Assembly: GCF_017377505.1 (NCBI RefSeq)
Contig: NZ_JAFREN010000012.1
Coordinates: forward strand, 1 to 64,000
Length of the DNA stretch: 64,000 nt
Direction: 5' to 3'
Source of the DNA: Enterococcus sp. DIV0212c
GTDB lineage: Bacteria > Bacillota > Bacilli > Lactobacillales > Enterococcaceae
Shown: piece by piece, positions 43,742 through 53,557 of the stretch
Layout: every line of letters begins with the position of its first letter
Numbering within the stretch: the first letter of the stretch is position 1
The notes under the pieces: model-generated
The model's database searches: none
What the model was told of the DNA's origin: nothing
The model's input: only the letters and a program-made list of their open reading frames with translations
Program-made: the position numbers and the translations under genes

Positions 43742-44071
43742 TTAATACTGATGGAATCCTTCTACAGGAAGAACGAACACTGTTGCGCCGCCTACCTCAA
43801 CCTCGACAGGATAAGGAACTTGTCCATCCATCGTAATATCTAGTGTTACAGGAGTTGACACATATTGTTTACGAGATTGGCATGTTTTTTTGATCAATTC
43901 CAATGCTTCATCTACACGGTCATCGTCAATACCAATGATAAACGTACTGTTTCCAGCTTTTAAAAAGCCGCCTGTTGATGAAAGTTTTGTCGCACGAATA
44001 TTGGCATCAATAAGTTCATTGGCTAAACGGTTACTATCTTTATCTTGGACAATCGCTAAAATAATTTTCAT
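43742..44071 (-). CDS. pstA: Cyclic-di-AMP receptor PstA (DarA)
   Basis: A 109-residue PII-like protein of the YaaQ family. KIILAIVQDKDSNRL, the TKLSSTGGFLKAGNSTFIIGI loop and VEVGGATVFVLPVEGFHQ are typical of c-di-AMP-binding PstA/DarA. It forms trimers; its downstream target is unknown in general. It is located between tmk and holB with gaps of 14 and 1 nt. Confidence 0.94.
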   Translation of the reverse strand: MKIILAIVQDKDSNRLANELIDANIRATKLSSTGGFLKAGNSTFIIGIDDDRVDEALELIKKTCQSRKQYVSTPVTLDITMDGQVPYPVEVEVGGATVFVLPVEGFHQY

Positions 44072-44085
44072 ATTCGGTCACCTTC

Positions 44086-44730
44086 CTAGTTTCTAAAATA
44101 TTCTGGATATCGGTTTACGATGGCTTGAAAAGTTGCTTCCACAACATCTTCCAAACTCATTCTGGCATCAATCTTGGTAATTCTTTCTGGGTTTTCTTCC
44201 ACGAGTTTCAAATATTCATGTCGAACTCTTTGATGAAATTCAAGTCCTTCTGAATCTAATCGGTCGATTTGTTGTTGACGATGGTTTTTGATACGGTTCA
44301 GTCCTGTATCTGAATCTACATCCAAATATATAGTAAAATCTGGAACCGTGCCTTCGATCGCAAATTCATTGATCGTCGCAATCGCTTCAACACCAATACG
44401 TCGGCCAGCTCCTTGATAAGCTAAAGAGCTGTCTACAAAACGATCACACAAAACGATCTTTCCTTCTTCTAATGCAGGTAATACTTTCTCCATCAAATGC
44501 TGGCGTCTAGCTGCTGCGTAAAGCAAGGCTTCTGTCCGCTCATCCATTTCCTGATTCTTTGGATCTAAAATGATTTGACGAATTTTCTCAGCAATGGGAA
44601 TACCGCCAGGTTCTCTTGTTTTGATAATACTTCTTTCTGCCGCCAGATCCAGCCTTGGATATAACTCATTCAATACACTTGTCTTTCCTGCGCCGTCTGG
44701 TCCTTCGATTGTTATAAAAATACCTTGCAC
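44086..44730 (-). CDS. tmk: Thymidylate kinase
   Basis: A 214-residue dTMP kinase. The P-loop is EGPDGAGKTSVL, the substrate motif is CDRFVDSSLAYQGAGR, and the TREPGG loop is seen at 41-46. It makes dTDP for DNA synthesis. It begins with GTG after AAGGGGAT. It heads the pstA-holB-ricT-yabA unit. Confidence 0.96.
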   Translation of the reverse strand: MQGIFITIEGPDGAGKTSVLNELYPRLDLAAERSIIKTREPGGIPIAEKIRQIILDPKNQEMDERTEALLYAAARRQHLMEKVLPALEEGKIVLCDRFVDSSLAYQGAGRRIGVEAIATINEFAIEGTVPDFTIYLDVDSDTGLNRIKNHRQQQIDRLDSEGLEFHQRVRHEYLKLVEENPERITKIDARMSLEDVVEATFQAIVNRYPEYFRN

Positions 44731-44833
44731 TTTACTAATCCCCTTACTTACTTTGATTCCTTTTATCTATTATACTTTATCTGTCACAATCAGTCTAATT
44801 GAATTCCTTATTATTAACAAATTCCTGATGAAT

Positions 44834-44877
44834 AAATAAAACTGGGATGAAAAGCCTAACAGACTTTACCCCAGTTT
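44834..44877 (-). terminator. Terminator of the surface-protein gene
   Basis: AAACTGGG and CCCAGTTT, with further TAAA/TTT pairing, form the stem. TTTATTTATT follows on the minus strand. It starts 27 nt after the gene's stop. Confidence 0.85.
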
Positions 44878-44903
44878 CAATGTTTTGATTTTTTTTAGAC
44901 TAT

Positions 44904-46646
44904 TTAAACTTTTTTACTTCTCCAGAAAAGAATGATCGATCCCGCGCCTAAACAAAGACTACCGAATACAACCAAATAGTTTCTAGCATTTTCTCCTGCT
45001 TTTGGTAACTCTTTGTCTTTTGATTGCGTTGAACTATTTTTTTCTACATGACTTTCACTGTTGCTTACTTTCGATGACTCTGGTGTTATTTCTTTTCGAT
45101 TTTCTACAACCACTTCCAAGGTCTCAACTTGTTCTGAATTAATTTCGAAGGGAATTGGTTTTTCGTCTAGTATATAATCGTCTAACGCTTTCGTCTCAAC
45201 GAACTGATAGTTTCCTGGTGCTAAGCCTTGAATGAGTAGTTCACCATTTTTATCAGTGATCAGCCCACTTTTCAGTACGTTTCCGTCTTTATCTTGAAGT
45301 TCAAATACAACATCTGCCAAGGGTGTTTTCGTTGATTGATCGATTTTGATCAGTCGAACTGAGCCGAATGTTGGTTCAGCTTTATTGGTCACTTGTTTGA
45401 ATGCAATTTTGTTTTGAAAATCGCTTGGGGAAATTTTTATTGGTGTTGCATCTAGTATAAATCCAGTCGGCGCTTTTGTTTCTATTAGTGTATAATCTTC
45501 CTGCAATAAATTATTTATTGCACCTAAACCCTGCTCGTTTGTGATGATTTGACCGATACGTTCGTTCGTAGAATCCCTGAAAACATCAAATTGTGCATCT
45601 GCCAAAACGTTACCTGCTTCTGACGTTTTCAGTAATTGAATAGAAAATACTTCTCCTGTTCCCGAACCATTTCCATCAGAGTATTGTGTATTGACTTCCT
45701 TAGAGTCGATCGTCGTTTCATTACTTTCCAAGGTAGCAATATTGGAAAATTCTTCTTGATCTGTTGGTTGATGATCGATCGTTGTGTCATAAGAGATAAG
45801 ATAGCCGATTCCTTTAGGCATATCACCAAAATCCACTGTAAAACCATTTGGAAGATAATTGACTGTTACTTGACTAGTAATATCGGTTTTATTGATTGGA
45901 TTATCAAATATTCCTTTGTCCCCATCTGGAAATTCTGCTGAAATCACTTTGATTGAGCCTGGGACTAATGTATAGTTATCTGTTTGAAACGTATCCGTAA
46001 CTACAGCGTTAGGAAATTCTTGTCCGCTCGCATTCACTCGAACCTCCCAATAAAGCGTGCGGGAATCCGATGAAAACCAAGCCCATTTATTGATGACTTC
46101 GTTAGGATCATCTGTTGCTTTTTCAACTTCGACTTCTGTAGAGATTTCGGTTGTTTTGTTGATGGGAAATACAAGCTTGATCGTGCCATATTCATCAATT
46201 ATTTGTGTATCAAATCGACTTAAAAATTGCAGTGTACCTTTTACATTTGAATGGGTTTCTACAAAATCAGTATACGTCAGTAAAACTGTTTTTGACTCCT
46301 TATCTGCAACCGCAGTAGCCACAACTGCACCATTTTCATCCAAAACATCGAAGGTTAAACTATTCACTAAATCTAACTCCTCAGGCAACTCTATCAACGT
46401 TGTATCCCCTTTTTGGGCGCTTCCATTTGGAATACTCCAATCCATATGAACTTGGATAATGTCCCAAGATTTAAATGAGGTTTGATCTTCTCCTTTTTCA
46501 TTGGTGATTTTTACATTTTGAATTGTATCATTAAGTTCTTTTGCTTCCGTGGTCATTTTAAATAGCTTCATTGAGCCAAACACGATCCAAATGAAAGCGA
46601 TACTTAGAACTAGTAATTTAATAAACTTATAAAATTTCCCCTGCAT
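44904..46646 (-). CDS. Sortase-anchored surface protein with SpaA-like repeats (LPKAG)
   Basis: A 580-residue cell-wall protein. It has an N-terminal signal/anchor helix (about 8-28), then two adhesive Ig-like domains of the collagen-binding or SdrD type (about 40-330, for example EFPNAVVTDTFQTDNYTL and GYLISYDTTIDHQ), and two SpaA/Cna-B-like prealbumin repeats (about 335-425 and 430-515). A Ser-rich linker leads to the sorting signal LPKAG (547-551), membrane helix and RSKKV tail. The ATG at 46646 has AGGAG at 8 nt. It is probably an adhesin or minor pilin-like protein; no sortase gene is adjacent. It interrupts the usual recR-tmk neighbourhood. Confidence 0.87.
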   Translation of the reverse strand: MQGKFYKFIKLLVLSIAFIWIVFGSMKLFKMTTEAKELNDTIQNVKITNEKGEDQTSFKSWDIIQVHMDWSIPNGSAQKGDTTLIELPEELDLVNSLTFDVLDENGAVVATAVADKESKTVLLTYTDFVETHSNVKGTLQFLSRFDTQIIDEYGTIKLVFPINKTTEISTEVEVEKATDDPNEVINKWAWFSSDSRTLYWEVRVNASGQEFPNAVVTDTFQTDNYTLVPGSIKVISAEFPDGDKGIFDNPINKTDITSQVTVNYLPNGFTVDFGDMPKGIGYLISYDTTIDHQPTDQEEFSNIATLESNETTIDSKEVNTQYSDGNGSGTGEVFSIQLLKTSEAGNVLADAQFDVFRDSTNERIGQIITNEQGLGAINNLLQEDYTLIETKAPTGFILDATPIKISPSDFQNKIAFKQVTNKAEPTFGSVRLIKIDQSTKTPLADVVFELQDKDGNVLKSGLITDKNGELLIQGLAPGNYQFVETKALDDYILDEKPIPFEINSEQVETLEVVVENRKEITPESSKVSNSESHVEKNSSTQSKDKELPKAGENARNYLVVFGSLCLGAGSIILFWRSKKV

Positions 46647-46878
46647 TTTACCCACTCCTGCTATAAATTGATTTTTAGGTAAGCTTCTTCAAAAAGCATC
46701 CTACCTATTTTTACTTGATTAATTATATAATATTTATCTCAAATAAATGTCTTTATTTTTTTAAAAAACATTATTTTCAAAACACTTTATTTAATTAAGT
46801 GCAAATAGATATTATTTACAGTCATACAAGAGGTATAATTATTTTAGAAAGACCAATAAAAAACTAGGAGTGAGTTAT

Positions 46879-47544
46879 TTGGAAAAATTATTTGCAGCAG
46901 TTGATGAGTATTTCATTGAAAAACTAGTGGAAAAAGACCCCATTTTTGATCAAATCCTTGCTAATAACCAAAAACACCAATTACCTCCACATGACGTTTC
47001 ACCTTCTCAAGGAAAATTTCTGTATCTTCTTGCAAAAATCAAAGGAGCTAAACGCATTTTAGAAATCGGCACACTTGGTGGTTATAGTACACTTTGGTTT
47101 GCTAAGGCACTAGATAAAGAAGGACAGGTCATCTCTCTTGAATATGATAAAAAACATGCCGAAGTCGCTAAAGAAAATTTGATCCTTGCTGGAGTTTCAG
47201 ATAAAACGACCATTTTAGTAGGTGCCGCTTCCGATAGTTTAGAAAAAATGGTACAAACCCAAACAGCGCCTTTTGATTTGATATTTATCGATGCTGACAA
47301 AGAAAATAACTCCGTTTACTTAAATTACGCACTGCAACTTTCAACACCTGGAACGATCATTATTGGGGACAACGTTGTTCGTGACGGTGAGGTTCTTGAT
47401 TCAGATAGCTCTGATGGCAGGATTTTGGGCGTACGTTCATTTGTTGACGAGCTTTCTACAAATCGCTCATTGACTTCAACAGCTGTTGAAACAGTTGGTG
47501 TCAAAGGGTACGATGGGTTCACGATCAGCATTGTTGGAAAATAG
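46879..47544 (+). CDS. SAM-dependent O-methyltransferase family 3
   Basis: A 221-residue class I methyltransferase like catechol O-methyltransferases. It shows RILEIGTLGGYSTLWFAKAL for SAM binding, VISLEYDKKHAEVA, FDLIFIDADKENN and IIIGDNVVRDGEV with metal-binding acids. The substrate is unknown. It starts at TTG 46879 with AGGAG at 8 nt; the GTG at 46870 overlaps the SD. The nearby -10 TATAAT (about 46836) suggests its own promoter. It is the only plus-strand gene between 36 and 64 kb. Confidence 0.85.
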   Translation: MEKLFAAVDEYFIEKLVEKDPIFDQILANNQKHQLPPHDVSPSQGKFLYLLAKIKGAKRILEIGTLGGYSTLWFAKALDKEGQVISLEYDKKHAEVAKENLILAGVSDKTTILVGAASDSLEKMVQTQTAPFDLIFIDADKENNSVYLNYALQLSTPGTIIIGDNVVRDGEVLDSDSSDGRILGVRSFVDELSTNRSLTSTAVETVGVKGYDGFTISIVGK

Positions 47545-47547
47545 ATA

Positions 47548-47588
47548 TAAAAAATCAGCTGCCATTGAAACTGGCAACTGATTTTTTG
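47548..47588. terminator. Bidirectional terminator, O-methyltransferase and recR
   Basis: AAATCAGcTGCCA pairs with TGGCAaCTGATTT and is flanked by A and T tracts. It serves the two convergent genes. Confidence 0.88.
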
Positions 47589-47592
47589 TATT

Positions 47593-48189
47593 TTAAAGCT
47601 CACGACGGCCTTCTACAGCCTTCAACAGAGTCACTTCATCTGCATATTCAATATCACTGCCGACAGACAAGCCATGGGCTAATCGGGTCACTTTGATCCC
47701 AGCTGGTTTGATCAAACGAGAAAGGTACATCGCAGTCGCTTCGCCTTCTGTCGTCGCATTAGTAGCAATAATGACTTCTTTGACTTCATCATCATGCAAG
47801 CGTTGGATCAATGAGGCAATGTTGATATCTTCAGGTCCGGTTCCTTCCATTGGTGATAATACACCATGAAGCACATGATACAAGCCATGATATTCACGCA
47901 TTTTTTCCATTGCCATAACATCTTTAGGTTCTTCTACAACTAAAATGATGCTGCGGTCTCTCGTTGTATCTTGGCAAATTTCACAAGGATCTTCTTCTGT
48001 AATATTCCCGCAAATACTACAAAAATGTAAATCACGCTTCACACTGATCAATGCTTTAGCAAAAGCATTGACATCTTCTTCTTTCATATCAAGTGTATAA
48101 AAAGCCAAACGTACGGCCGTTTTTTGACCAATACCTGGTAATTTCATGTAACTTTCGACTAATTTTGCGATTGGTTCTGGATAGTGCAT
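47593..48189 (-). CDS. recR: Recombination mediator RecR
   Basis: A 198-residue RecR of exact family length. It has the helix-hairpin-helix [18 protein letters not shown], the zinc finger [16 protein letters not shown], and a Toprim domain ([14 protein letters not shown] and [15 protein letters not shown]). It loads RecA at gaps with RecO. The ATG at 48189 follows AAAGGAT. It lies 143 bp beyond the end of the type IV pilus cluster; dnaX and ybaB, usually just upstream, are not in the window. Confidence 0.96.
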   Translation of the reverse strand: MHYPEPIAKLVESYMKLPGIGQKTAVRLAFYTLDMKEEDVNAFAKALISVKRDLHFCSICGNITEEDPCEICQDTTRDRSIILVVEEPKDVMAMEKMREYHGLYHVLHGVLSPMEGTGPEDINIASLIQRLHDDEVKEVIIATNATTEGEATAMYLSRLIKPAGIKVTRLAHGLSVGSDIEYADEVTLLKAVEGRREL

Positions 48190-48332
48190 ATTTTCAAATC
48201 CTTTCAAATCAGCTGATTAACACTGATCTCAAACTTCTTCTTTATGGTAAGACTATTGCTCATTATACCATTTTTTATGCGAAAGTTTGTAGGATAATGA
48301 TTTTTTGTTAACATTATTAGAGCGACTAATTC

Positions 48333-51300
48333 TTATTCTGAATTCAGTGCATCATTTACATCTTTGTTCCATTTCTTTTTATTCCACGTTGTGACACCTT
48401 TAAGCAATTTACTAGTATTTTGAGGTTCTGGGTAATAGTATTCTGCTGTAATATTTCGACGATGCTGATCGATCGGTATATCTAGTACGATCGATTTCTC
48501 AGCGGTTGATAGTTCTTGTAAGCCCGATGCTTTATCAAAGGTTTTATAGTCATCTCCATCGATTTTAACGACAATTTTCGTCACATTTCTATAGTAAGCT
48601 GTTAAACGTTTATTGATAACGGATAACCTCACATAAGCTTTGCCATCTTCTATGACTGATTCCGGTTCATCCGTTGCTATTTTTTTAGGCATCGGACTTG
48701 TCATCGTGGCCTCAGCTGTCAATGTTTTTTGGTTGTCTAGGATAAAATCGCCTGGGATAAATGGCTCTTCTTTTGGTGATTTCCCTTCTGCTTTTACAAT
48801 TAAACTAAACTCTGGTGAACCTTCTGGAATGTCCGTCACTTTAGCAGAAAAGTTGAAGGTGATTACATCATCCTTTGTTAAATTATCTACATTTGCTGAC
48901 AAGATTCTTGATGTCTGATCATAATTTCCAGCAATTTTTTTCCCGTTCTTCTCAAAAAAGAAAGCCAAACTACTTGATGCATCATCATCCAAGTCAGTAG
49001 GAATTTCCGCTTTGAAGACAACATTTCTTATAATTTTTTTAGATGCGGAGGGATTATTGTTCGCACTTCTTATTTCTCCAGAATAAGTCAATAAGCTGCC
49101 AACTCTAGTGATATCCACTTCTTTATTGGTTGCAGGATCTTTTTCTTTAGTACTTGATTCGACCTTCAAGTTTTCCAAAATCAATCCTTCCGGCATTATA
49201 TCTTCTACTGAAATCATTTTAGCAGGCTTGAAGCGGTCATCTTTTTGGCCTGTTTTTACTGCGTCATGATAGCCTTTAAAATTCCCATAGTTAAGGCTTG
49301 AAGGCATGACATTACCATTAATTCCGTTAGGATCTTTACTATACGTACTTAATTGAGCTTTATCCTTTAAATTATCAAGTTCACTACGATCTTTGGCAAA
49401 AATTTCGATTTTTTCATTAGGTGCTAAATATCTTGGTAAATTAATTGTCCAATTCGCTTTAGAATTCTTGGTACTTTTCCCCTTGCTTGTTACTTCTGTC
49501 AACGTTCCCTCTAGAAATTGGTTGTTTACTTTAGCGAAGATATAAACTTTATCCATCAATTGATTATCGTATTGTTTGTCATATAAGTTGATCGTACCTT
49601 TGATTTGTTTGGTTGCGTTAGTAATGGTATTCGCTTTCCCAGAAATTGAATCTTTTGTTATCGTCAACTCCATGGGTGGTGTAACATCCACTGTGGTGAC
49701 AGGTTTAACAAGAATCGTTGGTTCTTCTAAACTGTCCCGATGTCTTCCTCGAGTAGCATTGATAACTTCTACTTTATCACCCGTTTTAATAAAATCAGCT
49801 AATTCAACGACGAATATTCCGCCTCGCGGTTTTGTCTCGTCCCATTGTTGAACTCCTGGCAGATTTTTTGATCCTTTATAGCCTTTGGTCAGTACTTCTT
49901 TTTCCATAAGCACTGCGTTGTCTCTTGAGATTTTAACTTTCACCAAAACTTCATTCTCCCAAGCATCGCGCATTTCGTCACCATAACCAACTTTCACATT
50001 GACATGCCCATAGAGTTTTTTATCTGCATTTGTTGGAATTCTCAGCTCATCCACGATTGGAGCGGAATTATTACCACTCATACGAGCATAATTCTGAGCT
50101 CCTTTATACGTACTTTGATTGAATTCATCTTTGTAATCTGTACTGACGATCGTCTCAAAATTCCGCCCCTGTAATGTATAAGAAATCGGTGCCCAATAAG
50201 CGTCCGGATCTTGGTCTAAATCAAGTCCGTTTTTGATCTCCCAAACAGAAAGATATGATTTTATCGCTTTAAACACACCATTGTTAGAGCCGTTTGAGAA
50301 TACTTGTCCCCCATTTTGGCGATTGTTTCTGATATCATAAAAACGTGGTTGATCTAATTCAAAATCGGCTTGCCCTGCTGATTGAATTACGCCACTATTT
50401 TGAGAATTTGTTTGTCCTTCTGCTCTAAATACAGTATCTTTTCCTACTAAAAATCTAAGACTACCATTTTGTGTCCATAATGCCGGTCCCAACGCCGCAT
50501 TAATATAAACTTCACTTTCCTTACCTTCAAGAGAAAAGATTGACGTTTTGCCGGAGCCGTCTATTGGAAATTGAATGCCTTGCTTTCCCCCAGTATCTGA
50601 ACCATTGACTGGTTTTCCATTAGTAGATTTATCTGCTTGATTATTTATTTGAAGATCTCCACCGCTTTTTACAAAAAACTGATTTTTTTGGCCGTATAAA
50701 CGAACACCCGATGCTGACCCATTTTTCTTGGTTATTGATACTTTTCCTTTATTAGTGATAAGAAAATTTTGGCCCCCAACTAATCGAAAACGAAGCACCG
50801 CACCAATGTTGTTACTTTCTCCTTCAGAAGTCAAATTTAGTTCAGAGCCTTTTCCATCAACGTAAAAATTACCGTCTGTAACTTGATTGATCATTGCTGG
50901 TTGTGCTCGTTGCTTATTATTAGTTTGACCTAAACTATGAATATTAAGCTTTGCGCCACTCGTTACTTTTGTTATTGATTTAGTTGCTTCAGAGCTGTTA
51001 TTAGATGATCCGCATAAAGAGACCGTTGCACCATAGTAATCAATTAGAGAGCCATTGGATGTAGCATTAAGGACTGTGCCTTCATCTCTCGCTTCAAAAT
51101 GAACTTTATTTACATAATTTTGGCTGTTTGCATAAATAGCTTGTGCTTCTCTACTGTGCAGTTTAAGAGTTGATCCTTTTTCAATCACAAAAACTGTGTT
51201 GATTCTATTTCCGGGATGCATTCTAATAACTGATGACTTACCTTCAATATTTATCTTAGCCTGTTCAGTGATCAAAATTTCCTTGGCATTTACAATATCT

Positions 51301-52307
51301 TGCCCTGTAGTTCCTGAACTCCACTTTATTTGACCTTTCATAACTAAATAAGATTTTGATGCATCAATAAAGGTTCCGGCGCTACTTGAGTAACTATTTT
51401 GAATATTCTCTGTTAAGATTGTCCAGCCATCTTGTGTACTACGAATAAGCCCACTGGTATTGTTACTATTAACTTTCATATTCTTTACAACCAAATACCG
51501 TTTAGCTGATCCTAAATGAAATGTGCGGGTATTTCCTGTCCCAGTAGTAAAAGTATAATTCTTTCCGTCAATCATTAATGAACGATTGATTTCCGGCAAT
51601 GCAGTAGTTCCAGAAATATTGGCACCAAATTCAATATGATCAGTCGATGTATCTTTGAGTGCTGTAATCAATTGCTGATAAGTCGTAACGACTTTTTTAG
51701 TGGAAGACGGAGCAAAGTTTTGAATTTGTATGACTGAAGGTGAACTAAACATCTCATAACTATTGCTTGAAGCATATGAGCCTGCTGTTGCATACATGTT
51801 TGGCTTGGCCGTCAATGAAGCTGTTTCCTTTTTTTCTTTAGGTGTTGTGTAATTTATATCCACTGATTTGATTTTACGTTTTTGTCGATAAATTTCAATT
51901 TTATCTTTGCTGTCTCGAACAATCGGCAGTGGAATTTTTATGGTTGTTTTTTTGTCTGATTGTTTGATTTTTATCATTACCCCATCGCCCTCTGGTACTT
52001 CTGTCGTTAAAATTTCCATACCATCTACTTTTACTGCTTCCAATGTTTCTGGGGTAATCAATTGTTTTTCCTTTGATTTTATCGTAATGGTTTCTTCTTT
52101 AGGATTATTTACTGCAAGTTCGATAACCATTCCAATTTTTTCTTTCATCTCTGGATGAATGTACTCTTCAACGTTTAAATTGTACTTATTTTTCCCAAAA
52201 TCACGAAAAAAATAATAGCCTTGATAACTTAAAAAAACCATACACAAAATGAAGAATAGACTTCCTATTCCCAAACCAATTCTTTTAGTCATGTTTTTTT
52301 TCTTCAT
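48333..52307 (-). CDS. Large membrane-tethered protein with pectate-lyase-like adhesive domain, last gene of the pilus cluster
   Basis: A 1324-residue secreted protein. One N-terminal membrane helix (about 9-34) has no prepilin or lipoprotein motif. A short extracellular domain (about 40-160) follows, then from about 205 a long beta-helix-like region resembling the pectate-lyase-like adhesive domain (TYQQLITALKDTSTDHIEFG, with many short Val/Ile strand repeats), to about 690. The last 600 residues look like several beta-sandwich domains. There is no LPxTG signal or WxL motif. It starts 15 nt after pilO with GGAGGAG, so it is part of the pilus operon. I infer a pilus-linked surface adhesin, comparable in role to PilY1 but unrelated in sequence. 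No lyase catalytic residues are evident. Confidence 0.72.
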   Translation of the reverse strand: MKKKNMTKRIGLGIGSLFFILCMVFLSYQGYYFFRDFGKNKYNLNVEEYIHPEMKEKIGMVIELAVNNPKEETITIKSKEKQLITPETLEAVKVDGMEILTTEVPEGDGVMIKIKQSDKKTTIKIPLPIVRDSKDKIEIYRQKRKIKSVDINYTTPKEKKETASLTAKPNMYATAGSYASSNSYEMFSSPSVIQIQNFAPSSTKKVVTTYQQLITALKDTSTDHIEFGANISGTTALPEINRSLMIDGKNYTFTTGTGNTRTFHLGSAKRYLVVKNMKVNSNNTSGLIRSTQDGWTILTENIQNSYSSSAGTFIDASKSYLVMKGQIKWSSGTTGQDIVNAKEILITEQAKINIEGKSSVIRMHPGNRINTVFVIEKGSTLKLHSREAQAIYANSQNYVNKVHFEARDEGTVLNATSNGSLIDYYGATVSLCGSSNNSSEATKSITKVTSGAKLNIHSLGQTNNKQRAQPAMINQVTDGNFYVDGKGSELNLTSEGESNNIGAVLRFRLVGGQNFLITNKGKVSITKKNGSASGVRLYGQKNQFFVKSGGDLQINNQADKSTNGKPVNGSDTGGKQGIQFPIDGSGKTSIFSLEGKESEVYINAALGPALWTQNGSLRFLVGKDTVFRAEGQTNSQNSGVIQSAGQADFELDQPRFYDIRNNRQNGGQVFSNGSNNGVFKAIKSYLSVWEIKNGLDLDQDPDAYWAPISYTLQGRNFETIVSTDYKDEFNQSTYKGAQNYARMSGNNSAPIVDELRIPTNADKKLYGHVNVKVGYGDEMRDAWENEVLVKVKISRDNAVLMEKEVLTKGYKGSKNLPGVQQWDETKPRGGIFVVELADFIKTGDKVEVINATRGRHRDSLEEPTILVKPVTTVDVTPPMELTITKDSISGKANTITNATKQIKGTINLYDKQYDNQLMDKVYIFAKVNNQFLEGTLTEVTSKGKSTKNSKANWTINLPRYLAPNEKIEIFAKDRSELDNLKDKAQLSTYSKDPNGINGNVMPSSLNYGNFKGYHDAVKTGQKDDRFKPAKMISVEDIMPEGLILENLKVESSTKEKDPATNKEVDITRVGSLLTYSGEIRSANNNPSASKKIIRNVVFKAEIPTDLDDDASSSLAFFFEKNGKKIAGNYDQTSRILSANVDNLTKDDVITFNFSAKVTDIPEGSPEFSLIVKAEGKSPKEEPFIPGDFILDNQKTLTAEATMTSPMPKKIATDEPESVIEDGKAYVRLSVINKRLTAYYRNVTKIVVKIDGDDYKTFDKASGLQELSTAEKSIVLDIPIDQHRRNITAEYYYPEPQNTSKLLKGVTTWNKKKWNKDVNDALNSE

Positions 52308-52325
52308 CACTTTCTCCTCCTTCCC

Positions 52326-52916
52326 TTATTCTTTTGATTCCTCTTTGACATTTAAATAATACATATTAAACAACAAGGTAATATCAAATGTGGTAGCACT
52401 TCCCTCTTCTGAGGAACTTTTATAGCTAAAATCAGTTACTTTAATAAAACGCTGATCATTTTCTAACGTATGGATAAAATCAACGAATTCTTTTTTCCCT
52501 GCTGCACTAAATTCTAGAACGATTTTACTTGAATAGACTTTCTTTGTCTGATCACTTGGAGATGAAAACAGTAACGTATCTTCAGCCGTGATTTGTTTTA
52601 ATATGATTCTATTTTTTGCTACTTTTTGTTCTAATCCTGTCAGATATTCCTGAATTTGAATTCCTTTGGAAAATCGAGGTAGTTCGTTAACGATCGTCGA
52701 ATCAAGTAGGTTTTGCTTACCTTCCAACGATTTTCTAGATTGATGCAGCGCGGTTACTTCGCTTTCTGTTTTTACGATTTCTTGTTTGATTTTTCCTATC
52801 TCTTCTTGCTTGGGTGCAATACCCGTATACCAACCTAAAACAATCAGAAGCAGAGAAAGAAAAAAGAATACTATAAACATGACAACATGCTTTTTGGTAA
52901 AGACGACCGTCTTCAT
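52326..52916 (-). CDS. pilO: Type IV pilus assembly protein PilO
   Basis: A 196-residue bitopic protein: short cytoplasmic N-terminus, one membrane helix (about 10-32), a coiled coil (about 38-70), and a C-terminal ferredoxin-like domain (about 80-190) typical of PilO/GspM. It pairs with PilN in the inner-membrane alignment complex. Sequence is weakly conserved, and the assignment rests on topology and on its place right after pilM-pilN, overlapping pilN by 4 bp (ATGA). Confidence 0.8.
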   Translation of the reverse strand: MKTVVFTKKHVVMFIVFFFLSLLLIVLGWYTGIAPKQEEIGKIKQEIVKTESEVTALHQSRKSLEGKQNLLDSTIVNELPRFSKGIQIQEYLTGLEQKVAKNRIILKQITAEDTLLFSSPSDQTKKVYSSKIVLEFSAAGKKEFVDFIHTLENDQRFIKVTDFSYKSSSEEGSATTFDITLLFNMYYLNVKEESKE

Positions 52917-53551
52917 TTATTTTCTCCTCCTCTATCGATTGAAGGTACTTTTTCTTTCAGCATTTGTAGTTGAATGACTGATTCAAATTTATCACCAGAA
53001 TCTTCTTCAAGTGAGGAAGATAAAAAGGTTGCTTGATTCACCCAATCGATTTGGCTCAGTGCTTCTGTTAAGGCACCAATATTGGATAACTTTGGTCCCT
53101 TGATCGTTAAATCAAATTGAATCAACTCTTGCCCATCTTCTGTTTTTAACACTTCTTGAGGAGAAGCTGCAGCGGCTTCATCTCCTGTTGCTTCAAGTAA
53201 AGGAATAACAATTTGGTAAGATTCGATGGTTTGCTTATATTTTATGACCACTTCATCTAAACTTTTCGCCATATCAGCAAATAGAACTTGTTTGCCTTTT
53301 AGCTCTGTCAAATATTGCTGGACTTCTTCAGATTGTTCTTTTTTTAGACTTGAAATCTGAGCTGTTAATTGCGCCTGCTCCATTTTTTTTGTTTGTACAG
53401 ATTGTTCTAATGTTGTTGCTTCTTGCTGTGTCACTAGATACATCGTTGCAAGGCCTGCAGCACCAACTCCAGTTAACACAAGAAAAAGGATAATCAAAAA
53501 AAGTGAAGCTTGATTTTTATAAAATTTATCCGGCAATAAATTAATATTCAT
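52913..53551 (-). CDS. pilN: Type IV pilus assembly protein PilN
   Basis: A 212-residue bitopic protein. It begins MNINLLPDKFYKN, containing the INLLP motif through which PilN docks onto PilM. One membrane helix (about 17-39), a coiled coil (about 42-95) and a C-terminal ferredoxin-like domain follow. It is 6 nt after pilM and overlaps pilO by 4 bp. The motif makes the call firm in this context. Confidence 0.88.
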   Translation of the reverse strand: MNINLLPDKFYKNQASLFLIILFLVLTGVGAAGLATMYLVTQQEATTLEQSVQTKKMEQAQLTAQISSLKKEQSEEVQQYLTELKGKQVLFADMAKSLDEVVIKYKQTIESYQIVIPLLEATGDEAAAASPQEVLKTEDGQELIQFDLTIKGPKLSNIGALTEALSQIDWVNQATFLSSSLEEDSGDKFESVIQLQMLKEKVPSIDRGGENK

Positions 53552-53557
53552 ATGTGC

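Noticed and set aside
48333..52307. Secreted pectate lyase enzyme
   Set aside because: The beta-helix resembles an adhesive variant; I see no catalytic Asp/Arg set of pectate lyases, and the membrane anchor and operon context point to a surface structure.
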